Below the pieces are notes generated by a model. It was not told the origin of the DNA. It saw nothing but the letters and a program-made list of their open reading frames with translations, and made no database searches. From Oscillospiraceae bacterium (GTDB lineage Bacteria > Bacillota_A > Clostridia > Oscillospirales > Oscillospiraceae): DNA of 5,809 bases. How positions within the stretch are numbered: the stretch's first letter is position 1; every line of letters begins with the position of its first letter. The position numbers and the translations under genes are program-made. Shown one piece after another: positions 1-5,750 of this stretch. The stretch covers positions 1 through 5,809 of the forward strand of contig SVLA01000125.1 in assembly GCA_015068175.1 (NCBI GenBank), read 5' to 3'.

Positions 1-347
1 GGGTTGATGATACCGCAGTGCCGCAGAGCGATACGGGTCTGCTTGGACAGGAACTGGGCATCCTCTTCCTTGATGACCAGGTCACTCAGCAGGGAATAGT
101 CGTTCTTTTCCACAGCGGAAACGATGGTCTCGGCATCGGCAGGCTTGACCTGGACACAGCGGTACAGCTGGCCGTCCTCAGCATAGACATCGACAATGGG
201 CTCTAAGTAGCAAATACCGATACAGCCGGTAATGGACAATGATGCGGGGATGGAAGCATTCAGCTTCTCTTCCAGAGCGGCATACACAGCACCGGCGCCG
301 GCGGCAAGACCGCAGCTACCCTGGCCAACAACAATACGTGCGCTCAT
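1..347 (-). CDS. nuoF: NADH dehydrogenase / bifurcating hydrogenase subunit NuoF (HydB-like), N-terminal part
   Basis: The flavoprotein subunit that oxidises or reduces NAD(H) through FMN and Fe-S clusters in a cytoplasmic Nuo- or Hyd-type complex. Only the first 115 residues are present; the gene runs off the left edge. They form the thioredoxin-like 2Fe-2S domain found at the N-terminus of clostridial NuoF/HydB: a GSCGLAAGA segment (Cys12), then GCIGICYLEPIVDV (Cys42 and Cys46), and at about residues 105-115 the RIALRHCGIIN segment that precedes the FMN/NADH-binding core. Cys64 is the only other nearby cysteine, so a fourth cluster ligand is not obvious. The ATG directly abuts the nuoE stop (TAAATG). 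Its GGAGGG ribosome binding site, at 355-360, lies inside the last nuoE codons, so the two genes are probably translationally coupled. Subunit identity is secure; whether the complex is a dehydrogenase or a bifurcating hydrogenase depends on genes outside the window. Confidence 0.9.
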   Translation of the reverse strand, partial: MSARIVVGQGSCGLAAGAGAVYAALEEKLNASIPASLSITGCIGICYLEPIVDVYAEDGQLYRCVQVKPADAETIVSAVEKNDYSLLSDLVIKEEDAQFLSKQTRIALRHCGIIN

Positions 348-839
348 TTACATGCCCTCCTTCTTGCGAATATCCCGCAGGATGGTCTTGACCTTATCGG
401 GGGTCAGAGAACCGTAGGTGTCTTCGTTGATCATCATAACAGGCGCCAGAGAGCAGCAGCCCAGGCAGGAAACGATGCTTAAGCTGAACAGGCCGTCAGC
501 GGTGGTCTCGTTGTTGCCGATGCCCAGCTCCTCGGAGATGGCATCGATGATCCGCTCTGCGCCGTTGACATAGCAGGCGGTGCCCTTACAGACCATGATC
601 AGATACTTGCCCACCGCGGTAAAGCGGAACTGGGAATAGAAGGTGGCAACGCCCATGATCTTGGCGGGGGTCAGCCCGGTGCGCTCGGAGATATGATACA
701 CCGCGTCAATGGGCACATAGCCATAGATATCCTGGGTTTTTTGCAGAATGGAAATGAGGCTGCCCTTTACATCGGCGTACTTGTCCAGCACGTCCTTCAG
801 CAAAGACAGATCCACATTCTCATGATTGCAGCAGCACAT
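348..839 (-). CDS. nuoE: NADH dehydrogenase / bifurcating hydrogenase 24-kDa-type subunit NuoE (HydC-like)
   Basis: A 2Fe-2S subunit that passes electrons to or from the NuoF/HydB flavoprotein. The 163-residue protein has the family layout: a helical N-terminal half with YGYVP (39-43) and the GVATFYSQF signature (63-71), then a thioredoxin-like ferredoxin domain. The four expected ligands are Cys84 and Cys89 (CKGTAC) and Cys125 and Cys129 (CLGCC). The usual alanine before the last ligand is a cysteine here (Cys128). The protein begins with three consecutive cysteines (Cys2-4) near a histidine. The reading frame can be extended to a GTG at 848, but that GTG overlaps the AAGGAG ribosome binding site at 848-853. 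The ATG at 839 sits 8 bases from that site, so it is the better start. First visible gene of an operon with nuoF, transcribed from the promoter at 919-947. Confidence 0.94.
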   Translation of the reverse strand: MCCCNHENVDLSLLKDVLDKYADVKGSLISILQKTQDIYGYVPIDAVYHISERTGLTPAKIMGVATFYSQFRFTAVGKYLIMVCKGTACYVNGAERIIDAISEELGIGNNETTADGLFSLSIVSCLGCCSLAPVMMINEDTYGSLTPDKVKTILRDIRKKEGM

Positions 840-847
840 GGATTTCA

Positions 848-853
848 CTCCTT
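848..853 (-). promoter_or_regulatory. Ribosome binding site of nuoE (decides the start)
   Basis: On the minus strand AAGGAG lies 8 bases before the ATG at 839. The upstream in-frame GTG at 848-846 overlaps the last base of this motif, so it cannot be served by it. This favours the 163-residue form over the 166-residue form. Confidence 0.8.
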
Positions 854-885
854 ATTATTTTTTCTCGGTTATTTTTGATTTTGAA

Positions 886-898
886 CGAATCCTATTCG
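886..898 (-). repeat. Small inverted repeat in the nuoE leader
   Basis: CGAAT, a 3-base loop, then ATTCG: perfect 5-bp arms. It would be a weak hairpin in the nuoE mRNA leader, shortly after the predicted start site near 912. It may be fortuitous; no T-run follows it. Confidence 0.35.
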
Positions 899-918
899 CC
901 CATTTTTTACCGATTACC

Positions 919-947
919 ATTATAACAAAGCCGCCTCCGGATTGCAA
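919..947 (-). promoter_or_regulatory. Predicted sigma-A promoter of nuoEF
   Basis: On the minus strand, -35 TTGCAA (947-942) is followed after exactly 17 bases by a perfect -10 TATAAT (924-919). Transcription would start near 912 and leave a leader of about 73 bases before the nuoE ATG. The perfect -10 and ideal spacing make this convincing, although the -35 matches only 4 of 6 consensus positions. Confidence 0.78.
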
Positions 948-1014
948 CAGGAAGTTTGAAAAAAACCATCCTTCCGGCGGGAGAAAATCCAAGGAATGCG
1001 CCGAAAAAACCGGC

Positions 1015-1032
1015 GGTTAGCATTTGCTAACC
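1015..1032. promoter_or_regulatory. Perfect 18-bp inverted repeat, candidate operator
   Basis: GGTTAGCA-TT-TGCTAACC, perfect 8-bp arms around a 2-bp centre. The centre at 1023.5 is about 112 bp from the predicted nuoE start site (near 912) and about 116 bp from the pckA start site (near 1140), so almost exactly midway. The half-site GGTTAG resembles DtxR/IdeR half-sites, but the spacing differs from that family's 19-bp box. It also differs in spacing from the clostridial Rex consensus. On the minus strand a T6 run begins 5 bases after the repeat, so a weak terminator facing nuoE is an alternative reading. No regulator can be named. Confidence 0.55.
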
Positions 1033-1033
1033 A

Positions 1034-1051
1034 GAAAAAGCAAACTTTTTC
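1034..1051. repeat. Second 18-bp inverted repeat next to the first
   Basis: GAAAAAG-CAAA-CTTTTTC, perfect 7-bp arms with a 4-base centre, separated from the preceding inverted repeat by one base. The two centres are 19 bp apart, close to two helical turns, so a pair of proteins could bind the same DNA face. The A/T-only core of the arms makes a chance occurrence more likely than for the first repeat. Confidence 0.45.
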
Positions 1052-1104
1052 GTCTTTTTGCGCTGCCCCGGGACGGAAATAACAGAAAATTCACACAATG
1101 GATA

Positions 1105-1133
1105 TTGATTTTTGATTTGGTTTCGTGTATGAT
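1105..1133 (+). promoter_or_regulatory. Predicted sigma-A promoter of pckA
   Basis: -35 TTGATT (1105-1110), a 17-base spacer, then -10 TATGAT (1128-1133), matching consensus at 4 of 6 and 5 of 6 positions. Transcription would begin near 1140, giving a leader of about 66 bases that carries the hairpin at 1152-1174. Confidence 0.72.
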
Positions 1134-1151
1134 AACATTGCAAAATATGGG

Positions 1152-1174
1152 ATGCCAGGTGAATCCACCGGCAT
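1152..1174 (+). promoter_or_regulatory. Bulged stem-loop in the pckA mRNA leader
   Basis: ATGCC (1152-1156) pairs with GGCAT (1170-1174), and GGTG (1158-1161) with CACC (1166-1169), around an AATC loop with a single bulged A at 1157. The nine pairs sit about 12 bases after the predicted transcript start and 16 bases before the ribosome binding site. No T-run follows, so it is not an intrinsic terminator. A 5' mRNA-stabilising structure or a binding site for a regulatory protein are the natural readings; both are inference. Confidence 0.5.
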
Positions 1175-1205
1175 TTCTGAAAATTTATGAAAGAGGTTAT
1201 TTTTC

Positions 1206-2804
1206 ATGATCGATCTGAGCAAGTATGGTATCACTGGTACCACCGAGATCATCCACAACCCCTCCTACGAGGCCCTGTTTGAGGCCGAGATGGATCCGAC
1301 TCTGACTGGCTATGAAAAGGGCCAGCTGACGGAGCTGGGCACTGTCAACGTTATGACCGGCGTTTACACCGGCCGTTCCCCCAAAGACAAGTACATCGTT
1401 ATGGACGAGAACTCCAAGAACACCGTTTGGTGGACCTCCGACGAGTTCAAGAACGACAACCATCCCATGAGCGAGGAAGTCTGGTCCGTGGTGAAGGATC
1501 TGGCCATCAAGGAGCTGTCCAACAAGAAGCTGTATGTGGTCGACGCTTTCTGCGGCGCCAATGCCGACACCCGCATGAACGTCCGTTTCGTGGTGGAAGT
1601 GGCCTGGCAGGCTCACTTCATCAAGAATATGTTCATCGTTCCTTCCGAGGAAGAGCTGAAGTCCTTCGAGCCTGACTTCGTTGTTTACAACGCCTCCAAG
1701 GCTTCCGTTGAGAACTTCAAGGAGCTGGGCCTGAACTCCAGCACCTGCGTGGCCTTCAACATCTCCTCCCGTGAGCAGGTCATCCTGAACACCTGGTACG
1801 GCGGCGAAATGAAGAAGGGTATGTTCTCCATGATGAACTACTACCTGCCTCTGAAGGGCATCGCTTCCATGCACTGCTCCGCCAACACCGACATGAACGG
1901 TGAAAACACCGCCCTGTTCTTCGGCCTCAGTGGCACCGGCAAGACCACCCTGTCCACCGATCCCAAGCGTCTGCTGATCGGCGACGACGAGCACGGCTGG
2001 GACGACAACGGCGTGTTCAACTTCGAAGGCGGCTGCTACGCCAAGGTCATCGGCCTGGATAAGGATTCCGAGCCCGACATCTACAACGCCATCAAGCGCA
2101 ACGCTCTGCTGGAGAACGTTACCGTTGCGGCCGACGGCACCATCGACTTCGACGACAAGTCCGTCACCGAAAACACCCGCGTTTCCTACCCCATCAGCCA
2201 CATCACCAACATCGTTAAGCCCGTTTCCGCAGCTCCCGCTGCCAAGAACGTGATCTTCCTGTCCGCCGACGCTTTCGGCGTTCTGCCTCCCGTTTCCATC
2301 CTGACCCCCGAGCAGGCTCAGTACTACTTCCTGTCCGGCTTCACCGCAAAGCTGGCCGGCACCGAGCGTGGCATCACCGAGCCCACCCCCACCTTCTCCG
2401 CTTGCTTCGGCCAGGCCTTCCTGGAGCTGCATCCCACCAAGTACGGCGAAGAGCTGGTCAAGAAGATGGAAGCCAACGGTGCCAAGGCCTACCTGGTCAA
2501 CACCGGCTGGAACGGCACCGGTAAGCGTATCACCATTAAGGATACCCGCGGCATCATCGACGCCATCCTGGACGGCTCCATCCTGAAGGCCGAGACCAAG
2601 AAGATCCCCCTGTTCGACCTGGAAGTTCCCACTAGCCTCCCCGGCGTCAACCCCGCCATCCTGGATCCCCGCGACACCTACGCTGATGTTGCTGAGTGGG
2701 AGAAGAAGGCTGAGGATCTGGCCGGCCGCTTCATCAAGAACTTCGTCAAGTACACCGGCAACGAGGCTGGCAAGGCTCTGGTGGAAGCTGGCCCCAAGCT
2801 GTAA
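1206..2804 (+). CDS. pckA: Phosphoenolpyruvate carboxykinase (ATP)
   Basis: Interconverts oxaloacetate + ATP and PEP + CO2 + ADP in the cytoplasm (EC 4.1.1.49). In gluconeogenesis it runs toward PEP; in many fermenting anaerobes it runs toward oxaloacetate and yields ATP. The 532-residue length is normal for the ATP-dependent family. Signatures seen: TGRSPKDKY (55-63, substrate Arg57), EMKKG (Lys203/Lys204), MHCSAN (metal ligand His223), P-loop GLSGTGKTT (240-248, Lys246), the second kinase motif GDDEHGW (259-265, metal-binding Asp260/261), ENTRVSYPI (Arg325) and NTGWNGTG near the C-terminus. These match the catalytic residues known in the E. coli enzyme. AAGAGG at 1191-1196 is 9 bases before the ATG. 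Codon choice is strongly biased to C- or G-ending codons, suggesting high expression. Monocistronic, from its own promoter to the terminator at 2894-2921. Confidence 0.98.
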   Translation: MIDLSKYGITGTTEIIHNPSYEALFEAEMDPTLTGYEKGQLTELGTVNVMTGVYTGRSPKDKYIVMDENSKNTVWWTSDEFKNDNHPMSEEVWSVVKDLAIKELSNKKLYVVDAFCGANADTRMNVRFVVEVAWQAHFIKNMFIVPSEEELKSFEPDFVVYNASKASVENFKELGLNSSTCVAFNISSREQVILNTWYGGEMKKGMFSMMNYYLPLKGIASMHCSANTDMNGENTALFFGLSGTGKTTLSTDPKRLLIGDDEHGWDDNGVFNFEGGCYAKVIGLDKDSEPDIYNAIKRNALLENVTVAADGTIDFDDKSVTENTRVSYPISHITNIVKPVSAAPAAKNVIFLSADAFGVLPPVSILTPEQAQYYFLSGFTAKLAGTERGITEPTPTFSACFGQAFLELHPTKYGEELVKKMEANGAKAYLVNTGWNGTGKRITIKDTRGIIDAILDGSILKAETKKIPLFDLEVPTSLPGVNPAILDPRDTYADVAEWEKKAEDLAGRFIKNFVKYTGNEAGKALVEAGPKL

Positions 2805-2825
2805 TTCGGTCGTTTTTTCTAAAAC

Positions 2826-2843
2826 TCCCGGCCGCTGCCGGGA
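2826..2843 (+). terminator. First hairpin after pckA, weak terminator candidate
   Basis: TCCCGGC, a CGCT loop, then GCCGGGA: a perfect 7-bp GC-rich stem 22 bases after the pckA stop. The T5 run (2853-2857) starts nine bases after the stem instead of directly behind it, so termination here should be inefficient. It may mainly protect the 3' end of the mRNA. Confidence 0.45.
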
Positions 2844-2893
2844 AACCCCATCCTTTTTGTCAAAACCCAATTTTATAGATAAGTATACGCATG

Positions 2894-2921
2894 AAGCCCG
2901 GCAGTTCACCTGCCGGGTTTT
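2894..2921 (+). terminator. Intrinsic terminator of pckA
   Basis: CCCGGCAG (2897-2904), a TTCAC loop, then CTGCCGGG (2910-2917). The stem extends through G-U and A-T pairs (2894-2896 with 2918-2920) into a TTTT tract. It lies about 90 bases after the pckA stop and before the queH promoter, which separates the two transcription units. Confidence 0.82.
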
Positions 2922-2946
2922 GTGCGTCCTATGGAGAAAACCCGCC

Positions 2947-2975
2947 TTGCAATTGCGGATTGCATCTGCTATACT
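2947..2975 (+). promoter_or_regulatory. Predicted sigma-A promoter of the queH unit
   Basis: -35 TTGCAA (2947-2952), a 17-base spacer and -10 TATACT (2970-2975). Transcription would begin near 2982, about 27 bases before the queH ATG. The -35 hexamer is identical to that of the nuoE promoter. A second TATATT at 2975-2980 has worse spacing. Confidence 0.72.
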
Positions 2976-2993
2976 ATATTATGAGAAATTTTT

Positions 2994-2999
2994 GGAAGG
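2994..2999 (+). promoter_or_regulatory. Ribosome binding site of queH (decides the start)
   Basis: GGAAGG ends 9 bases before the ATG at 3009 but only 3 bases before the in-frame TTG at 3003. The ATG is therefore preferred. It also begins the protein at MKTLLHICC, where QueH proteins normally start. Confidence 0.7.
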
Positions 3000-3008
3000 T
3001 CTTTGCCT

Positions 3009-3554
3009 ATGAAAACCCTTTTGCATATCTGCTGCGCGCCCTGCGCCAACCAACCCATTGAAGTGCTGCGCGCCGACGGTCTGGAAGTCACCGGCTTCTG
3101 GTATAACCCCAACATCCACCCCTTCACGGAGTACCGCGCCCGGCGCAACTGTCTGCGGGAATACGCCGCCACCATTGAGCTGCCGCTGATCGAGCAGAAT
3201 GACTACGCCCTGCGGCCCTTCGTTCGGGCGGTGGCGGAGGATATTGAAAACCGCTGCGGCAAATGCTATGAGATGCGCCTGTTTGAAGCGGCCAGAACCG
3301 CCAAAGAGGGGGGCTTCGACAGTTTTACCTCGTCCCTGTTCATCAGCCCCTACCAGAACCATGAGCTGATGCGGGAAGTCGCCCAACGGGCCGCGGCGGA
3401 ATACGGCGTGGAATTTTTGTACCGGGATTTCCGGCCCTATTTTAGAGATGGACAAGCCTTCGCCCGGGAGCACGGGTTTTATATGCAGAAATACTGCGGC
3501 TGCGTCTTTTCCGAAGAAGAACGCTATCTAAAGAAAAATAAGATCATTCCTTGA
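3009..3554 (+). CDS. queH: Epoxyqueuosine reductase QueH
   Basis: Catalyses the last step of tRNA queuosine synthesis, reducing epoxyqueuosine to queuosine in tRNA. It is the non-homologous replacement for QueG found in many anaerobes. The 181-residue protein shows the family's metal-site cysteines: HICCAPC (Cys8, Cys9, Cys12), RCGKCYEMRL (Cys83, Cys86) and KYCGC (Cys163, Cys165). It also has the conserved YNPNIHP (32-38), FTSSLFISPYQNHE (106-119) and YRDFRPYF (138-145) blocks. The family is known to carry a 4Fe-4S cluster and an additional iron. An in-frame TTG six bases upstream is less likely as the start because it lies too close to the ribosome binding site. First gene of a probable unit with the downstream methyltransferase and kinase. 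The rest of the queuosine pathway is not in this window. Confidence 0.95.
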   Translation: MKTLLHICCAPCANQPIEVLRADGLEVTGFWYNPNIHPFTEYRARRNCLREYAATIELPLIEQNDYALRPFVRAVAEDIENRCGKCYEMRLFEAARTAKEGGFDSFTSSLFISPYQNHELMREVAQRAAAEYGVEFLYRDFRPYFRDGQAFAREHGFYMQKYCGCVFSEEERYLKKNKIIP

Positions 3555-3557
3555 AAC

Positions 3558-3577
3558 CCTTCCCCCCAGGGGGAAGG
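3558..3577 (+). repeat. C-rich/G-rich inverted repeat between queH and rlmL
   Basis: CCTTCCCCC-CA-GGGGGAAGG, perfect 9-bp arms (the real loop is probably 4 bases) starting 4 bases after the queH stop. No T-run follows on either strand, so it is not a standard terminator. It ends 10 bases before the GGAGG of the next gene. Similar CCTTCCCCC/GGGGGAAGG motifs are, from memory, common as interspersed palindromic units in gut Oscillospiraceae genomes; that needs a genome search. It could partly uncouple expression of queH from the downstream gene. Confidence 0.6.
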
Positions 3578-3596
3578 TATAAAGAATGGAGGAACT

Positions 3597-4730
3597 ATGT
3601 CCAATTTTGAATTTGCAATTCCCACATTATTTGGCCTGGAGGGCATCTGCGGCGATGAGCTGCGGCGGCTGGACATGGAAAATGTCCGGGTGGAAAACGG
3701 CCGGGTACTGTTTTCCGGCGACGAAATTGCCCTGGCCCGGGCCAATCTGAATATCCGCACCGGCGAACGGGTGCTGCTGATTTTGGCAGATTTCGAGGCC
3801 AAGACCTTTGAACAGCTGTTCCAGGGCGTTTATCACGCGCCTCTGGAAGCCTTTATTCCCAAAAACGGTCAGTTCCCTGTGAAGGGCCATTGCCTGAATT
3901 CCCAGCTCATGAGCGTGCCGGACTGCCAGGCCATCGTGAAAAAAGCGGCTTCCAAGCGTCTGGGCGAACGGTACGGTATGCAGTGGCTTCCGGAGGACGG
4001 GGTCAAATATCAGCTCCAGTTCGCCATGATGAACGACCGCTGCACACTGTATCTGGATACCTCCGGCGTGGGCCTGCACAAGCGGGGCTACCGGGCCATC
4101 GGCAACGATGCCCCGCTGCGGGAGACTCTGGCCGCTGCTATGGTGATGCTGACGAAATACCGGGGCCGGGATTTCATCTGGGACCCCTTCTGCGGCAGCG
4201 GCACCATCCCCATTGAGGCAGCGCTGATCGCCAAAAACCGGGCACCGGGCCTGCGCCGCCGCTTCGCCGCGGAACAGTTCGACTGGATGAACGCCGAGAT
4301 CTGGCAAAACGCCCGGGGCGAAGCCATGGATAAGGAATTTAAGGGACAATACCACATTCTGGGCTCTGACAATGATCCCAAGTGCGTATCCCTCTCCATG
4401 GCCAATGCCCGCAAGGCCGGCGTTTCCGACTGCATCGCATTCAAAGACGGCGATGCCACCAAAATGGATCTGCCTGCCCAGGAGGGTGTGATCATCTGCA
4501 ATCCCCCCTACGGCCAGCGCATGGGCGAACAGCGGGACGCCCAGCGGCTTTATGCCGCCATGGGCCGCCACTGGAAATATGCCGACGGCTGGAAGAAATA
4601 TGTCATCACCTCCGAGCCGGAGTTTGAGCATTATTTTGGCCGCCGCGCCGACAAAAAGCGCAAGCTCTACAACGGCATGATCAAGTGCGATTATTATATG
4701 TATACCGACAACAGCCGGAGAAAGAAATAA
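3597..4730 (+). CDS. rlmL: THUMP-domain class I SAM-dependent RNA methyltransferase (RlmL/YpsC-like)
   Basis: Predicted 23S rRNA guanine-N2 methyltransferase of the COG0116 group. E. coli RlmL modifies G2445; the exact target in Bacillota is inferred, not shown. The 377-residue protein has an N-terminal ferredoxin-like/THUMP RNA-binding half (about 1-160), then a Rossmann methyltransferase. SAM motif I is DPFCGSGTIPIEAA (196-209), an acidic GSDNDP at about 256-261 follows, and the catalytic motif IV is NPPYG (302-306). The C-terminus ends in a basic RRKK tail. It corresponds to the RlmL half only; the RlmK domain fused to it in gammaproteobacteria is absent, as is usual for Bacillota. GGAGG at 3588-3592 precedes the ATG by 4 bases. 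It follows queH by 42 bases, consistent with an RNA-modification gene pair. Confidence 0.93.
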   Translation: MSNFEFAIPTLFGLEGICGDELRRLDMENVRVENGRVLFSGDEIALARANLNIRTGERVLLILADFEAKTFEQLFQGVYHAPLEAFIPKNGQFPVKGHCLNSQLMSVPDCQAIVKKAASKRLGERYGMQWLPEDGVKYQLQFAMMNDRCTLYLDTSGVGLHKRGYRAIGNDAPLRETLAAAMVMLTKYRGRDFIWDPFCGSGTIPIEAALIAKNRAPGLRRRFAAEQFDWMNAEIWQNARGEAMDKEFKGQYHILGSDNDPKCVSLSMANARKAGVSDCIAFKDGDATKMDLPAQEGVIICNPPYGQRMGEQRDAQRLYAAMGRHWKYADGWKKYVITSEPEFEHYFGRRADKKRKLYNGMIKCDYYMYTDNSRRKK

Positions 4731-4784
4731 GGAAATAGATAAATTGTAGTTTACCCTTTCACACAGAAAAACCGGAGGGACACC

Positions 4785-5723
4785 ATGAAACATCTTTTCA
4801 TCATCAACCCCGCGGCGGGCAGCCGGGACCGGACCAAATATTACAGCGAGCATATCCGGGAGGTTTGCACGGCCCATGGCGTGGAATGCAACATTGAAAT
4901 CTCCGCCGCCCCCGGTGATTGCGCCCGCATTGCCCGCAAAGCTGCGGAAAGCGGCGAAGAATACCGCATTTACGCCTGTGGCGGCGACGGCACTCTCAAC
5001 GAAGTGGTGCAGGGTGCGGCGGGTTTTGACAATGTGGCGGTGACGGTCCTTTCCGGCGGCAGTGGCAACGATTTTGTCAAGCTCTTCAGCGACCCCAAGG
5101 CCTTTTTTGATCTGGAACGGCTGCTGGACGCGGAGGAGGCCACCTTCGATCTGATCCGCTGCAACGATGACCTGGCGCTGAATATCTGCTCTGTGGGTCT
5201 GGATGCCCGCATCGGCACGGATGTTGCCCACTATAAGCGCATTCCGCTGCTTTCCGGCTTCCGGGCTTATGCCGCCTCTACGGTGGTCAATGTGGTGCGG
5301 GGCATCCACGAGCATTATGTGGTGGAGATCAATGGCGAAGTGATCGATGGCCGCCAGACCATGATCTGCGTCTGCAATGGCCGGTTTTACGGCGGCGGCT
5401 TTAATCCTGTACCGGAAGCGGATCCCGCCGATGGACTGCTGGATGTGCTGATCGTGCGGGATATTTCCCGGCTGCAGGTGCCGGGGGTCATCGGAAAATA
5501 TAAAGATGGCCGGTATCAGGAGCTTCCCCACCTGGCCCGCCATTACCGCACCGACAAGGTCACCATCCGCTGCGACAAAAAGACCGCCATCAATTTAGAC
5601 GGCGAACTGCGCCTTGCCAAGACGGTCAATATGTCCGTTGCTAAGGAAAAGATCCGCTTTTTCTACCCCAAGGGCCTGAGCTGGAAGGTCAGGGAAGAAG
5701 AACTGGCAGCTACAATCGAGTAG
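4785..5723 (+). CDS. Diacylglycerol kinase-family lipid kinase (YegS/DgkB type), 3' end supplied by a group II intron
   Basis: A soluble ATP-dependent kinase of the DAGK catalytic family that acts on a membrane lipid, possibly diacylglycerol, phosphatidylglycerol or a related lipid; the substrate cannot be told from sequence. Motifs in order: NPAAG (8-12), nucleotide-binding GGDGTLNEV (66-74), SGGSGNDF (90-97, where most relatives have a GTxNDF-type sequence), SVGLDARI (136-143), NGRFYGGGF (198-206), DPADGLLDV (213-221) and NLDGE (270-274). The catalytic fold is complete by about residue 297. GGAGGG at 4774-4779 lies 5 bases before the ATG, and the gene follows rlmL by 54 bases with no clear promoter. 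Oddity: the last two codons (Ile311, Glu312) and the TAG stop fall inside the antisense group II intron that ends at 5715. The original C-terminus is therefore replaced after Thr310. Function is probably retained because the altered tail lies beyond the conserved fold. Confidence 0.92.
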   Translation: MKHLFIINPAAGSRDRTKYYSEHIREVCTAHGVECNIEISAAPGDCARIARKAAESGEEYRIYACGGDGTLNEVVQGAAGFDNVAVTVLSGGSGNDFVKLFSDPKAFFDLERLLDAEEATFDLIRCNDDLALNICSVGLDARIGTDVAHYKRIPLLSGFRAYAASTVVNVVRGIHEHYVVEINGEVIDGRQTMICVCNGRFYGGGFNPVPEADPADGLLDVLIVRDISRLQVPGVIGKYKDGRYQELPHLARHYRTDKVTIRCDKKTAINLDGELRLAKTVNMSVAKEKIRFFYPKGLSWKVREEELAATIE

Positions 5724-5748
5724 GAGGGGCTTTTAGCCCCGACCTCTC
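5715..5748 (-). ncRNA. Group II intron domain VI with bulged branch-point A
   Basis: On the minus strand GAG (5748-5746) pairs with CTC (5720-5718), AGG (5745-5743) with CCT (5724-5722), and GGGGC (5740-5736) with GCCCC (5730-5726), around a TAAAA loop. A single unpaired A at 5721 sits between the first two helices, 7 bases from the 3' end. This is where the lariat branch-point adenosine is expected. Confidence 0.85.
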
Positions 5749-5750
5749 AC

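Larger units (their letters stand above)
840..1205. other. Divergent intergenic control region between nuoE and pckA
   Basis: A gene-free, AT-rich stretch of 366 bases between divergently transcribed nuoE and pckA. It contains an outward sigma-A-like promoter on each strand, two adjacent inverted repeats near the midpoint, a small CGAAT-AGG-ATTCG inverted repeat (886-898) in the nuoE leader, and a bulged hairpin in the pckA leader. A 7-base direct repeat, CCGGCGG, occurs at 974-980 and 1010-1016. The short open frames across it have no ribosome binding sites of note and no recognisable protein, so I do not call a gene here. Confidence 0.85.

Noticed and set aside
18..417. Short plus-strand frames over the nuoF and nuoE region
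   Set aside because: They are antisense to genes with clear family signatures and have no supporting ribosome binding site or domain.
1015..1032. Reading the first palindrome as a CIRCE, Rex or DtxR/IdeR box
   Set aside because: CIRCE needs TTAGCACTC-N9-GAGTGCTAA. Rex and DtxR/IdeR consensus sites share a GTTA/TAAC core but differ from this one in arm spacing. Kept as an unassigned operator candidate.
871..1118. 11-base direct repeat ATTTTTGATTT at 871-881 and 1108-1118
   Set aside because: Low-complexity T-rich sequence in an AT-rich region; chance recurrence is likely. The two copies sit in different positions relative to the two promoters.
826..1209. Small plus-strand frames in the nuoE-pckA intergenic region
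   Set aside because: They run across promoters and inverted repeats, encode composition-driven peptides and lack a convincing ribosome binding site.
1197..2909. 570-codon open frame antisense to pckA
   Set aside because: It mirrors pckA, whose strong bias against TTA, CTA and TCA codons removes antisense stops. The translation is Gly/Val/Leu/Asp-rich with no recognisable domain, and pckA itself is unmistakable.
3551..3583. Possible internal promoter TTGAAA ... TATAAA before rlmL
   Set aside because: The spacer is 21 bases and contains the palindrome, and a start site would fall at the ribosome binding site itself. Not a credible sigma-A promoter.
3627..5543. 638-codon open frame antisense to rlmL and the lipid kinase
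   Set aside because: It spans two well-supported genes and the gap between them. The translation is low-complexity (Gly/Ala/His/Val-rich) without motifs, so it is a codon-bias shadow.
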